Positions 9,114 through 21,314 of a stretch of DNA of 64,000 nt are shown one piece after another (position 1 is the stretch's first letter; each line of letters begins with the position of its first letter). The notes under the pieces were generated by a model, which saw only the letters and a program-made list of their open reading frames with translations, searched no databases and was not told the DNA's origin. Source of the stretch: Deltaproteobacteria bacterium (lineage in GTDB: Bacteria; Myxococcota_A; UBA9160; PR03); contig JAPSFT010000004.1 in NCBI GenBank assembly GCA_035063765.1, positions 62,001 through 126,000 on the forward strand, given 5' to 3'. The translations under genes were made by a program, and so were the position numbers.

Positions 9114-10184
9114 TCAGCGGGGCGAGCGGGCCAGGAGCCAGACACTCGCCGCAGCGAAGGCGGCCAGGGTCAGCCAGGGCGTGGCGACCGGGTCGAGCAC
9201 ACCCTGCGTGGCCAGGGTGAGCCCGTACTCGCGGAGCATCCAGAACCCGAACAGCGCGCCGACACCCTCGAGCGCTGGCACCGCGAGGCTGCGGGTGCGC
9301 TCCACCCGCAGGCCGAGGGGAATCGCGAGCAGCACGAACACGAAGGCCGAGAGCGGCTCGGTGAGGCGGTCGTGGAGCAGGGCCTGGGCGCGGACCGCCT
9401 CGGGATCGCCCGGCGCGCGGCCCTCGCGGTACTCGCGCAGGTCGGCGATCGAGAGCCCCTGCACGCCGGCCGCGAGCAGCGCCCGCTCCCCCGTGAGGAC
9501 GAGCTCGAGGTGCGCCACCCGCTCGAAGGAGACCGGCGCCTCCGGCGCGCCGGGGACGAAGCGGCGGATCACCGCACCCTCGAGCTGCCAGCGCCCGTCC
9601 TCGTCGATCCGGGCGCGGACCGCCTGGATGCTGCGGACCAGCTGGCCCTGGCCGTCGAGCTCGAAGATCGCCACCTCGTGGAGCTGGCGGGCCCCGGGGT
9701 CGGCGTCGCGCACGTTGTAGACGTAGCGCCCCTTGTGATACCAGAACGAGCCACGGCGGAACTCGACCTGGTCCTCGCCGCCCACGTGGCGCCGCCACGC
9801 CTCGTGGGCGCGAACGCCCACCGTCTCGTTCGCCGCGAGTCCGAGCCCGGAGACCACCACGCCGGCCAGGGCGACCGGCACCAGCACGCGGAGCGGCGAG
9901 ACGCCCCCGGCCTTGATCGCGACGAACTCGAGCGAGCGGGCGGCGGTCCCGAGGGCGACGAAGGCGGCGGCGAAGGCGGCCACCGGGACGAGGAGCGGCA
10001 GCCATTGCGAAGGAATGCGGAGCACGACGAAGAGCAGGGCGCCGGTGAAGCCCTCCGTGGACCCCACGACGTCGTCGAAGTCGCCGAGCAGCTCGACCAC
10101 GCCCACCGCCAGCACGAGCACCACCAGCACGGCGGCGAAGGCGACGGTGAAGCGCGCCAGGAAGTAGCGCGGAAGCACGCCCAT
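9114..10184 (-). CDS. LptF/LptG-family lipopolysaccharide export permease
   Basis: 356 residues. There are three or four membrane helices at the N-terminus (about 10-110), a periplasmic beta-rich domain (about 115-270) and two or three helices at the C-terminus, the standard LptF/LptG plan. The segment SLEFVAIKAGGVSPLRVL is the conserved coupling region of the family. With LptB, such permeases pull lipopolysaccharide from the inner membrane. Only one copy is here, whereas LptF and LptG usually sit side by side, so its partner must lie elsewhere. The shape, with a short N-terminus and YFLARF near the start, slightly favours LptG. It is divergent from ribF with only 35 bases between the starts. 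Confidence 0.85.
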   Translation of the reverse strand: MGVLPRYFLARFTVAFAAVLVVLVLAVGVVELLGDFDDVVGSTEGFTGALLFVVLRIPSQWLPLLVPVAAFAAAFVALGTAARSLEFVAIKAGGVSPLRVLVPVALAGVVVSGLGLAANETVGVRAHEAWRRHVGGEDQVEFRRGSFWYHKGRYVYNVRDADPGARQLHEVAIFELDGQGQLVRSIQAVRARIDEDGRWQLEGAVIRRFVPGAPEAPVSFERVAHLELVLTGERALLAAGVQGLSIADLREYREGRAPGDPEAVRAQALLHDRLTEPLSAFVFVLLAIPLGLRVERTRSLAVPALEGVGALFGFWMLREYGLTLATQGVLDPVATPWLTLAAFAAASVWLLARSPR

Positions 10185-10219
10185 GGCGCGCCGGAGTCTA
10201 ACCGGGCGGAGCCGGGCTG

Positions 10220-11185
10220 GTGAGGGTGGTCCGCGGCAGCGAAGCGCTCGAACGCCCGCCGCACCAGGCGGTGCTGACGATCGGGAACTTCGATGGGGTT
10301 CACATCGGGCACCGCACGATCCTGCGCACCGTCATCGACCGTGCGCGCGCGCTCGATGGCGAGGCGGTCGTCTACACCTTCGATCCGCACCCCCGCAAGG
10401 TGCTCGCCGGCCAGCGCGCGCCGGACCTGCTCACCACGACCGAGCAGAAGCTCGAGCTGCTGGCGGCAGCCCGGATCGACCTGGTGGTGCTGGAGCCCTT
10501 CACGCCGGCCTTCGCGCGCACGCCGCCCGAGCGCTTCGTGCGCGAGTGCATCCACGCGCGCATCGCGCCGCGCGAGGTGTACGTCGGCTACGACTTCCAC
10601 TTCGGCCACGATCGCGAGGGCTCGATGCGGACCTTGACCGAGCTCGGCCCGCGGCTCGGCTTCGCGGTGACGATCATCCCCGAGGTCACGATCGGGAGCC
10701 GGGACGTGAGCTCGACGCGGATCCGCGAGCGGCTCGGCGCCGGCGAGGTCGAGGAGGCGGCGCTGCTGCTCGGACGCCCCCATGCGATCCGCGGCCGGGT
10801 GGTGCGTGGCGACCAGCGCGGCCGCACGCTCGGCTTCCCGACGGCGAACCTGGCGCCGGAGAGCGAGCTGCTGCCGGGGCACGGGGTCTACGCGGGCCAC
10901 GTGCGGCTGCTCGACGAGCCCGCCGCCGGCGCGCCCGGGCCGGCCGCGGGCGCCCGCTTCCCGGCCGTCGTCAACGTGGGCCGGCGCCCGACCTTCGCGC
11001 CCGACGCCGCACCGCTCGCGGAGGCGCACCTGCTCGACTTCGCGGGCGACCTCTACGGCCGCCGCATCGAGGTCGGCTTCGAGACGCGGCTGCGCGAGGA
11101 GCGCCGCTTCCCGGGCCCCGAGGCGCTCCGCGAGCAGATCGGCCGCGACGTCGCGGAGGCGCGCCGCCGGCTGGCGGGGACGTAG
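10220..11185 (+). CDS. ribF: RibF: bifunctional riboflavin kinase/FAD synthetase
   Basis: 321 residues. It phosphorylates riboflavin to FMN and adenylates FMN to FAD. The N-terminal FAD-synthetase half opens with TIGNFDGVHIGH, a nucleotidyltransferase HxGH motif, and contains SSTRIRERLGAG near residue 170. The C-terminal kinase half begins at about 185 with GRVVRGDQRGRTLGFPTANL, holding the PTAN motif that binds the flavin and ATP. The GTG start at 10220 follows GGCGGAGCC. The next gene begins 35 bases after the stop, so the two may be co-transcribed. Confidence 0.95.
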   Translation: MRVVRGSEALERPPHQAVLTIGNFDGVHIGHRTILRTVIDRARALDGEAVVYTFDPHPRKVLAGQRAPDLLTTTEQKLELLAAARIDLVVLEPFTPAFARTPPERFVRECIHARIAPREVYVGYDFHFGHDREGSMRTLTELGPRLGFAVTIIPEVTIGSRDVSSTRIRERLGAGEVEEAALLLGRPHAIRGRVVRGDQRGRTLGFPTANLAPESELLPGHGVYAGHVRLLDEPAAGAPGPAAGARFPAVVNVGRRPTFAPDAAPLAEAHLLDFAGDLYGRRIEVGFETRLREERRFPGPEALREQIGRDVAEARRRLAGT

Positions 11186-11220
11186 CGCGTGCCCGGCCCG
11201 GCTCGCGCGGAGGCGTCCGG

Positions 11221-12300
11221 ATGACGTCGCCCGGTACCGTGTCACGGCGCTCTCGCTGGCGGCGCTGGCGTGATCCCCGGGTCTGGCTCGGCATCGCGAT
11301 CACCGCCCTGACGCTCTGGCTCGCGCTTCGCGGCATCGACCCGAAGGTGCTGGCGCGCGATCTGGCCAGCGCCAACCTGCCGCTGCTCCTTGCCGTCTCG
11401 ATCCCCGCCTACGCGGTCGCGATCTGGGTACGCGCGGTGCGCTGGCGCTACCTCACGGACGCGATCGCGCCGATTCCGACGGCGTCGCTGTTCCGCGCCA
11501 CCGCGGTCGGCTCGCTCGCGAACAACGTGTTCCCGCTCCGGATGGGCGAGCTGGTGCGAGCCTGGGCACTGGCCCGCGACCAGCGCCTCGACGTGGCGCC
11601 GATCGTAGGCACGATCGTGCTCGAGCGCCTGCTCGACGCGATTGCGGTGCTGGCGATGGCACTCGTGATCTTCGGCGTCCGCGGCACCCGCTCGGGCGAC
11701 GCGCTCGTGGTCGGGCTGCCGCTCCTGGCCGGGGCGCTCCTCCCGCTCGGTGCGGTCGTGGGGATGCGCTTCGCGCCCGAGCGTGCGGCGGCGCTGACCC
11801 GCCTCCTCGCGCGCCGGCTCCTGCCCGAGCGCGTCGGCGCCTCGCTCGAGGATCTGGTGCGCCGCATGGCCGACGGGCTCGGATCGATCCAGGGCGGCCG
11901 TCACCTCTGGTGGGTGGCGTTCCACTCGCTGCTCCTCTGGGGGGTGCTCGGGGTCGTGCCGTTCCTCGCCGGCTTCGCGGCGCTCGGCATCGATCTGGGC
12001 TCACCGGCCCGGACGCTGGCCGCGTCCTACGTGGTGCTGGCGGCGGTGGGCATCGCGATCGCCCTGCCGTCGGCGCCCGGCTTCTTCGGCCCCTACCACC
12101 TGGCGGCCCGTGAGGCGCTGGCCCGCTTCGGCGTCGGCGAGGCCCAGGCGCTGGCGCTCGGCACGCTCTCGCACGCGGTGTTCTGGCTCGTGACCAGCGC
12201 GCTCGGCCTGCTGGTGCTCCGCAGCCGCGCCACCCGCCTCGAGGATCTCGCCGGGGCGGCCGATCCGGAGCCGTCCCCGCCGCCCCCCGCCGGGCCCTGA
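11221..12300 (+). CDS. Lysylphosphatidylglycerol synthase-like membrane protein (UPF0104)
   Basis: 359 residues with about eight predicted membrane helices and no soluble catalytic domain. The stretches IWVRAVRWRYL, ANNVFPLRMGELVRAW and VLERLLDAIAVL are conserved in the UPF0104/AglD-like half of MprF-type flippases. Such proteins are thought to move aminoacylated or glycosylated lipids across the inner membrane, but the substrate of stand-alone members is usually unknown. The ATG at 11221 follows CGGAGGCGTCCGG. The last residues are Pro-rich. It is probably in one transcript with ribF, with no functional link evident. Confidence 0.85.
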   Translation: MTSPGTVSRRSRWRRWRDPRVWLGIAITALTLWLALRGIDPKVLARDLASANLPLLLAVSIPAYAVAIWVRAVRWRYLTDAIAPIPTASLFRATAVGSLANNVFPLRMGELVRAWALARDQRLDVAPIVGTIVLERLLDAIAVLAMALVIFGVRGTRSGDALVVGLPLLAGALLPLGAVVGMRFAPERAAALTRLLARRLLPERVGASLEDLVRRMADGLGSIQGGRHLWWVAFHSLLLWGVLGVVPFLAGFAALGIDLGSPARTLAASYVVLAAVGIAIALPSAPGFFGPYHLAAREALARFGVGEAQALALGTLSHAVFWLVTSALGLLVLRSRATRLEDLAGAADPEPSPPPPAGP

Positions 12301-12381
12301 CCCGCCGCCTCCGCCCGTCCCCGTAAAGGTCCCGCTGCCGGCCGCCGATAACCGTCCGGGATTCCAGAGCTTTCACGGGTC

Positions 12382-12429
12382 CGCAGGGATCCTGCGCAAG
12401 CGGGCGTATCCGCACGGGTTCTGCGCAGG
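12382..12429. promoter_or_regulatory. Cluster of CGCAGG/CCTGCG inverted repeats upstream of pilB
   Basis: CGCAGG (12382-12387) and CCTGCG (12391-12396) form a tight dyad. The same core returns in TGCGCAGG (12422-12429), which pairs with CCTGCGCA (12391-12398). The two halves each follow ACGGGT. Arranged within 100 bases upstream of pilB, this looks like a regulator-binding region or a leader structure. No sigma-54 consensus (TGGC-N8-TTGC) was seen here. Confidence 0.3.
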
Positions 12430-12474
12430 GTCGGCCGGCGGCGACGCATTCGCGCGGCGGAGCGGGAGAGGGCG

Positions 12475-14175
<1,701 letters not shown>

Positions 14176-14190
14176 GGGGGAGGGCGGCCG

Positions 14191-15291
14191 ATGGCCAACC
14201 TGCATCAGCTTCTCAAGGCGATGATCGAGAAGGGGGCGAGCGACCTCCACATCACCACCAACAGCCCCCCGCAGCTGCGCGTGGACGGCAAGCTGCAGCC
14301 GCTCAAGATGCCGCCGCTCTCGCCCGCCGAGACCAAGCAGATCTGCTACTCGATCCTGACCGACGCGCAGAAGCACAAGTTCGAGGAGAACAGCGAGCTC
14401 GACCTGTCCTTCGGCGTACGCGGGCTCTCGCGCTTCCGCGCCAACATCTTCATGCAGCGCGGCGCGGTGGCCGGCGCCTTCCGCGCGATCCCCTACAAGG
14501 TGATCAGCATCGAGGAGCTCGGGCTCCCGAAGGCAATCGTCGACATCACGAAGAAGCCGCGCGGGCTGGTGCTGGTCACGGGGCCGACCGGCTCGGGCAA
14601 GTCGACCACGCTGGCCAGCATCATCGACCGCATCAACAGCGAGCGCCACGACCACATCGTGACGGTCGAGGACCCGATCGAGTACCTGCACCCGCACAAG
14701 AGCTGCGTGGTCAACCAGCGCGAAGTGGGCGCCGACACCAAGGGCTTCACGACCGCGCTCAAGTACATCCTGCGCCAGGACCCGGACGTGGTGCTGATCG
14801 GCGAGATGCGCGACCTCGAGACGATCGAGGCGGCGCTGACCGTGGCCGAGACCGGCCACCTGGCCTTCGCCACGCTGCACACGAACTCGTGCGTGCAGAC
14901 CATCAACCGGATCGTCGACGTCTTCCCGCCCTACCAGCAGTCGCAGGTGCGGGCGCAGCTCTCCTTCGTGCTCGAGGGCGTGCTGTGCCAGTCGCTGCTG
15001 CCGCGGGCCAACGGGCCGGGGCGCGCGCTCGCGATCGAGCTGATGATCCCGAACCCCGCGATCCGCAACCTGATCCGCGAGGACAAGATCCACCAGATCT
15101 ACTCGCAGATGCAGATCGGGCAGGAGAAGTACGGGATGCAGACGATGAACCAGTCGCTGGCCTCGCTCTACCAGCGCCGGATGATCAGCATGGACGACGC
15201 GCTCGCGCGCAGCCACGACGTGGAAGAGCTGAAGAGCCTGATCCAGGGCGGGGGCGGGACGGTCGTCCAGCGCCGGATGGCGGGCGCCTGA
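14191..15291 (+). CDS. pilT: PilT, type IV pilus retraction ATPase
   Basis: 366 residues. The ATPase disassembles pilin and so powers retraction and twitching. The opening MANLHQLLKAMIEKGASDLH is the PilT signature. Walker A GPTGSGKST lies at 131-139, the Asp box TVEDPIEYLH near 158-167 and the Walker B region VVLIGEMRD near 200. The retraction-essential AIRNLI motif, also called AIRNLIRE, is intact near residue 290. A Gly/Val-rich tail of about 15 residues closes the protein. It lies 15 bases after pilB, in the same operon. Confidence 0.96.
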   Translation: MANLHQLLKAMIEKGASDLHITTNSPPQLRVDGKLQPLKMPPLSPAETKQICYSILTDAQKHKFEENSELDLSFGVRGLSRFRANIFMQRGAVAGAFRAIPYKVISIEELGLPKAIVDITKKPRGLVLVTGPTGSGKSTTLASIIDRINSERHDHIVTVEDPIEYLHPHKSCVVNQREVGADTKGFTTALKYILRQDPDVVLIGEMRDLETIEAALTVAETGHLAFATLHTNSCVQTINRIVDVFPPYQQSQVRAQLSFVLEGVLCQSLLPRANGPGRALAIELMIPNPAIRNLIREDKIHQIYSQMQIGQEKYGMQTMNQSLASLYQRRMISMDDALARSHDVEELKSLIQGGGGTVVQRRMAGA

Positions 15292-15341
15292 ACAGGCGCG
15301 CCGCGAACGATTCGAACTCGTAGCGAACGAGGGGGGTTGGC

Positions 15342-16553
15342 ATGCCGGTCTTCGCCTGGGAGGGGCGCACCCGTCAGGGGACGCTCAAGAAGGGAGTGAT
15401 CGAGGCGAGCAGCGAGGCCGCCGCGATGATGCAGCTGCGGGGCCAGATGATCGTCCCGGTCTCGGTCCGCCCGAAGGCGTCGGGCGGCCTGGGCAGCGTC
15501 AGCCTCCTCAAACCGCGGGTCAAGATCCGCGACCTGGTGGTCTTCACGCGCCAGTTCGCGACGATGATCGACGCCGGGCTGCCGCTGGTGCAGTGCCTGG
15601 AGATCCAGGCCGACCAGCAGCCGAACAAGACCTTCCGTGAGGCCCTGGGCCGCGTGAAGTCCGACGTCGAGCAGGGGGCGACCTTCGCCGACTCGCTCGG
15701 CAAGCACCCGAAGATCTTCGACGAGCTCTACGTGAACCTGGTGACCGCCGGCGAGGTCGGCGGCGTGCTCGACACGATCCTGAACCGGCTCGCCGTGTAC
15801 CTGGAGAAGGCCGACGCCCTGCGCCGCAAGGTGAAGGGGGCGATGGTGTACCCGACCACCGTCATGATCGTGGCGATCGGCGTGCTCGTCCTGTTGCTGG
15901 TCAAGGTGATCCCCGTCTTCGAGAAGATGTTCAAGGACTTCGGTGGCGAGCTGCCGGGGCCCACCCAGATGGTGATCAACCTCAGCAACTGGATGCAGGC
16001 GAACATCCTGTTCTTCCTGGTCGGGATCGGGATCCTGGTGGTCGCCTACGTGCAGGCGCGGGCCCGTGTGCCGCGCTTCCGCTACCAGACCGACGCGCTG
16101 TACCTGAAGCTCCCGGTCTTCGGACCGCTGCTCAAGAAGGTTGCGGTAGCCCGCTTCAGCCGGACCTTCTCGACCATGCTCTCGTCGGGCGTGCCGATCC
16201 TGGACGCGCTCGACATCTGCGCCCGGACCGCCGGCAACAAGGTGATCGAGGCCGGCCTGCAGCGCACCCGCACCGCGATCTCCGAGGGCAAGACGATCGC
16301 CGAACCCCTGAAGCAGGTCGGGATCTTTCCCGGGATGGTGGTGCAGATGATCGCGGTCGGAGAGCAGACCGGCGCGATGGACGCCATGCTCTCGAAGCTC
16401 GCCGACTTCTACGACGACGAGGTGGACGCGGCCGTCGCCGCCCTCACCGCGCTCCTCGAGCCGCTCATGATGGTCTTCCTGGGCGGCACGATCGGCACGA
16501 TCCTGATCGCGATGTACCTGCCGATCTTCAAGATCGCGGACGCGATCAAGTAG
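15342..16553 (+). CDS. pilC: PilC, type IV pilus inner-membrane platform protein
   Basis: 403 residues. The polytopic platform couples the PilB and PilT motors to pilin. Two GspF-type cytoplasmic domains are seen: LVVFTRQFATMIDAGLPLVQ near 66-85 and VARFSRTFSTMLSSGVPILD near 269-288. Between and after them are three membrane segments (about 165-190, 220-240 and 370-395). The ATG at 15342 has GAGGGGGGTTGGC upstream. Order and spacing behind pilT indicate one transcript. Confidence 0.95.
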   Translation: MPVFAWEGRTRQGTLKKGVIEASSEAAAMMQLRGQMIVPVSVRPKASGGLGSVSLLKPRVKIRDLVVFTRQFATMIDAGLPLVQCLEIQADQQPNKTFREALGRVKSDVEQGATFADSLGKHPKIFDELYVNLVTAGEVGGVLDTILNRLAVYLEKADALRRKVKGAMVYPTTVMIVAIGVLVLLLVKVIPVFEKMFKDFGGELPGPTQMVINLSNWMQANILFFLVGIGILVVAYVQARARVPRFRYQTDALYLKLPVFGPLLKKVAVARFSRTFSTMLSSGVPILDALDICARTAGNKVIEAGLQRTRTAISEGKTIAEPLKQVGIFPGMVVQMIAVGEQTGAMDAMLSKLADFYDDEVDAAVAALTALLEPLMMVFLGGTIGTILIAMYLPIFKIADAIK

Positions 16554-16597
16554 GCGGCGGCGGGGCCGGCGGGTCTCGCCGGCAGGCAGGAGCGAGG

Positions 16598-18303
16598 TTG
16601 GCGGGGGAGGGCCATCCGAGCCCGAGCGTGCGGACTCGGGAGGCGCTGCGGCGACGGCTCGGCCACCTGATGGGGGGCCGGCTCGCGCTGTGCGTCGCGA
16701 TCCTGGCCGTCGCGCACGGCATGGCGGCGGGGTCTGCCGGCGAGCAGCCGGCGGCCGGCGCACGCGGCCTCTACGCGACCGTCGTCCTGGCCTTCGTCGC
16801 GACCCTCGCCTGCGGGCTGCTGCTCGGTCGGGTGCGGCGCGTCCGCGCCTTCGGCGTGGCGCAGGTGGCCACCGACGTGCTCGTGACGACGGCGCTGGTG
16901 CACTTCACCGGCGGGCTCGAGTCGATCTTCGCGTTCCTCTACGTCCCGATCACGGTCTACGCGGCGCTGCTGCTGGGCCGCCCCGGCGCCTACGCGGCCA
17001 GCGCCCTCGCCGTCGTGGCCTACGCGGCCGTGGCTCTGCTGCCGCGGATCGGCTGGCTGGCGCCCGCCACGGGAGGTGGCGACCCGGTCCAGCTCGCGCT
17101 GCTCGGTGTCCACGCGAGCGCGCTGCTCCTGGTGGCGCTGCTGGCGAGCGCCCTCTCCCACGAGCGCGACCGCGCCGGGCACGCGCTGGACGAGCGCACG
17201 CGCGCCCTGCGCCATCTCCAGCGCCTCCACGAGCGCACCGTCGAGAGCCTGACGAGCGGTCTGCTCACGACCGACTCCGAGGGGCGCATCAGCTCCTTCA
17301 ACCCCGAGGCCGAGCGCATCACCGGGCGGCCGGCCGGCGCGGCGCTCGGCCTCCGGCTCGGCGAGGTGATCCCCGGCGCTCCAGAGGTGCTCCAGGAAGG
17401 GGTCGCGGCCGCCGGCCGCGGCGACCGCACCCGGCTGCGCCTGCGCTTCCACGGCGGTGGCGGCGACGAGATCCACCTCGGGATCGCCGGCTCCGTCCTG
17501 CGCTCGGCCGAGGGCGAGCCCGCCGGCCACGTCGTGATCTTCCAGGACGTCACCAAGGTGGTCGAGATGGAGGCCGAGCTGCGCCGCCAGGAGCGGCTCG
17601 CCGCGGTCGGCGCGCTCTCGGCGCACCTGGCCCACGAGATCCGCAATCCGCTCGCGGCGATCTCGGGGTCGATCCAGATCCTGGAAGGCGCGCTCGCCGG
17701 CACTGCCCGCGACGACGAGACCGGGCGCCTGCTCGGGATCGCGGTGCGCGAGGCCGACCGGCTGAACCAGCTCATCACCGACTTCCTGCAGTACGCCCGG
17801 CCGGCGCCCGGCAAGGCCGTCCCGGTCCCGGTGGCCGCGGTGACCGCCGAGGTCCTGGACATGTTCGACTCGGTCCGTCCCAGCGGCGTGTCGGTCGAGC
17901 TCGCCGTGCCGGCCGCGCTCCGCGTGCTCGCCGAGGAGGGGCCCTTCCGCCAGGTGCTCTGGAACCTGTTCCTGAACGCGGTGCAGGCGATGCCCGAGGG
18001 CGGGACGCTGCGCGTGTCCGCGGCCCCGGTGCCGCCTCAAGCGCCGGCAGCGGGCAGCCGAAAACCCCCGGACGAGGAGGCGCGCTGGGTGGAGATCGAG
18101 GTGGCGGACAGCGGCACGGGCATTCCCGAGGACGTGCTCGATCGCATCTTCGACCCGTTCTTCACCACCAAGAAGGACGGGACGGGCCTCGGCCTCGCCA
18201 CCGTGCACCGCGTGGTCGAGGCCAGCGGAGGCCACCTCTCGGTCGAGAGCGCCGTCGGGCGCGGCACGACCTTCCGCATCCGTCTGCCGCGGGCGGACGC
18301 CGC

Positions 18304-18307
<4 letters not shown>
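16598..18307 (+). CDS. pilS: PilS, membrane sensor histidine kinase
   Basis: 569 residues. Six membrane segments span about residues 28-180, as in PilS, which senses pilin level in the membrane. A PAS domain follows (about 215-320, LLTTDSEGRISSFNPEAERI), then the dimerisation domain with phospho-acceptor His in LAHEIRNPLAAISG (about residue 347) and a catalytic domain with N-box NLFLNAVQAM, G1 DSGTGIP and GTGLGL. A Pro/Ala/Lys insertion lies inside the catalytic domain, near SAAPVPPQAPAAGSRK. The TTG start is chosen because GCAGGAGCGAGG precedes it. The gene overlaps pilR by four bases, and PilR should be its phosphorylation target. Confidence 0.93.
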
Positions 18308-19692
<1,385 letters not shown>

Positions 19693-19711
19693 GTCCCGCG
19701 GGAGGGCTCCC

Positions 19712-21301
19712 ATGGACCTCGCTCGCCTGCGGCTCGCTGCGCGCGGCGGGGGACGGCCGCTCGCGCTGCAGACCGAGGTCGTCCTGAGCCTGGCCCTCGT
19801 GATGCTGGCCGCGACGACCCTGCTCGCGGCCGCGCTCCTGCACGGCCACGAGACGCGCTGGCGCGAGCTGCTCGGGCGCTCGCTGCTCGCGGAGGCTCAT
19901 GCGCAGCCGGGCCCCGAGCGGGCGCTGATCGCCGGGACCCGCTGGTGGGAGCTGCGCCGCGACGGGAGCGTGGTGGCGGCCTGGGGCGGGTCCCGGGCGC
20001 TCGACGCGCGGACGCGCGCGCTCGCGGAGGAGGTCCAGGCGCGCCGCGAGCCGCTGCTGCGGCCGGGCGCCGTCTGGGACGAGATCCGCTTCGCCGCACC
20101 GGTCGGCGAGAGCGCGGTGGCGGTGGCCCGGCTGCCGGCCGAGGCCTCGCTGCGCCTGCGCGGCCTGCCGCTCGCCCTGGCGGCGATCCTGCTCCTGCTC
20201 GACGCCGCCGCCTTCACGGCTTTCGGCGCCACCGTGCTGCGACGCCGCGTCGTGCTGCCGCTGCGCCGGCTGGCGCAGGCGGCGCGCGGGCTCGCCGACG
20301 GGGCCTTCGAGGCCCGCGTCCCCGAGGAGGGGCCGCGCGAGGCCGCCGAGGTGGCGGCTGCCTTCAACGCGATGAGCGAGGCGCTGGCGGCGCGCACGGC
20401 TGCCCTCGAGAAGGCGGTGGCCGATCTGCGGGCCGCCAACACGGAGCTGCGGCAGGCGCGCGCCGGGCTCGACCGCGCCGAGCGGCTCGCGGCGGTGGGG
20501 CGGCTCGCCGCCGGCGTCGCCCACGAGGTGGGCAACCCGATGGGCGCGCTCCTGGCCTTCGTGGACCTGGCCGGGCGCGAGCCGGCCGCCGCCTCCGCGC
20601 ACCTCGCGCGAGCCACCCGGGAAGGCGAGCGGGTGCGGCGGATCCTGCGCCAGCTCCTCGACTTCGCGCGGCCGGACGCCATGCGGGCGCCGCCCCGTCC
20701 GCTCGACCTCGCGGCCGCCGCGCAGGAGGCCGTCACGCGGGTCGCCGCGCAGCAGCGCTACGCCGGGCTGCGTCTGGAGCTCACCGTGGACGGCGATCCT
20801 CCGCTGGCGCTCGGCGATCCGGCAGCCGTCGCGCAGATCCTGCTGAACCTGCTCCTCAATGCGGCGGATGCGGTGGGAGCTGCGCGGGGAGGCCGCATCC
20901 TGCTCCTCGTGCGGGCAGCGCCCCTGGCGCTGCGCGGCGGCGAGGCGCCGGAGCACGCGCAGGCGCGCCGCTCTCCCGGCGGGGTCGAGTGCGTGGTCGC
21001 CGACGGCGGCTGCGGCGTCGCCGAGGGCGACCGCGAGCGGATCTTCGACCCCTTCTTCACGACCAAGGACCCGGGTGCGGGGACCGGTCTCGGCCTCTCG
21101 AACTCCCTGCGGCTGGCCGAAGAGATGGGGGGCGCGCTCGAGCTGGTCGCGCCGCCGGAGGGGCTGCGGACCGCCTTCGCCCTGCGGCTCCCGGCGGCGG
21201 GCGCGGGCGAGCGCACCGCAGCGAGCTGCGAGGTCCGCAGGGAGGTGCGGGGCGAGGCATCCCCCACGCCCCGGGCAGTCCACGAAGAAGACCAGCAGTG
21301 A
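19712..21301 (+). CDS. Second membrane sensor histidine kinase of the pilus locus
   Basis: 529 residues. Two membrane helices (about 22-45 and 150-178) bracket a short periplasmic domain. A HAMP linker (VVLPLRRLAQAARGLADGAF), a coiled segment and a histidine-kinase core follow, with the phospho-acceptor in AAGVAHEVGNPMGAL (about residue 271), N-box NLLLNAADAV, DGGCGV and GTGLGL. The architecture is that of NtrB/ZraS-like kinases. There is no regulator next to it on the right, while an orphan NtrC-type regulator lies 8 kb away at 29111-30472 across the minor pilin operon. The two are a plausible pair (inference). It begins 19 bases after pilR and ends 13 bases before fimT. Confidence 0.85.
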   Translation: MDLARLRLAARGGGRPLALQTEVVLSLALVMLAATTLLAAALLHGHETRWRELLGRSLLAEAHAQPGPERALIAGTRWWELRRDGSVVAAWGGSRALDARTRALAEEVQARREPLLRPGAVWDEIRFAAPVGESAVAVARLPAEASLRLRGLPLALAAILLLLDAAAFTAFGATVLRRRVVLPLRRLAQAARGLADGAFEARVPEEGPREAAEVAAAFNAMSEALAARTAALEKAVADLRAANTELRQARAGLDRAERLAAVGRLAAGVAHEVGNPMGALLAFVDLAGREPAAASAHLARATREGERVRRILRQLLDFARPDAMRAPPRPLDLAAAAQEAVTRVAAQQRYAGLRLELTVDGDPPLALGDPAAVAQILLNLLLNAADAVGAARGGRILLLVRAAPLALRGGEAPEHAQARRSPGGVECVVADGGCGVAEGDRERIFDPFFTTKDPGAGTGLGLSNSLRLAEEMGGALELVAPPEGLRTAFALRLPAAGAGERTAASCEVRREVRGEASPTPRAVHEEDQQ

Positions 21302-21314
21302 CGGAGGCTTGGCG

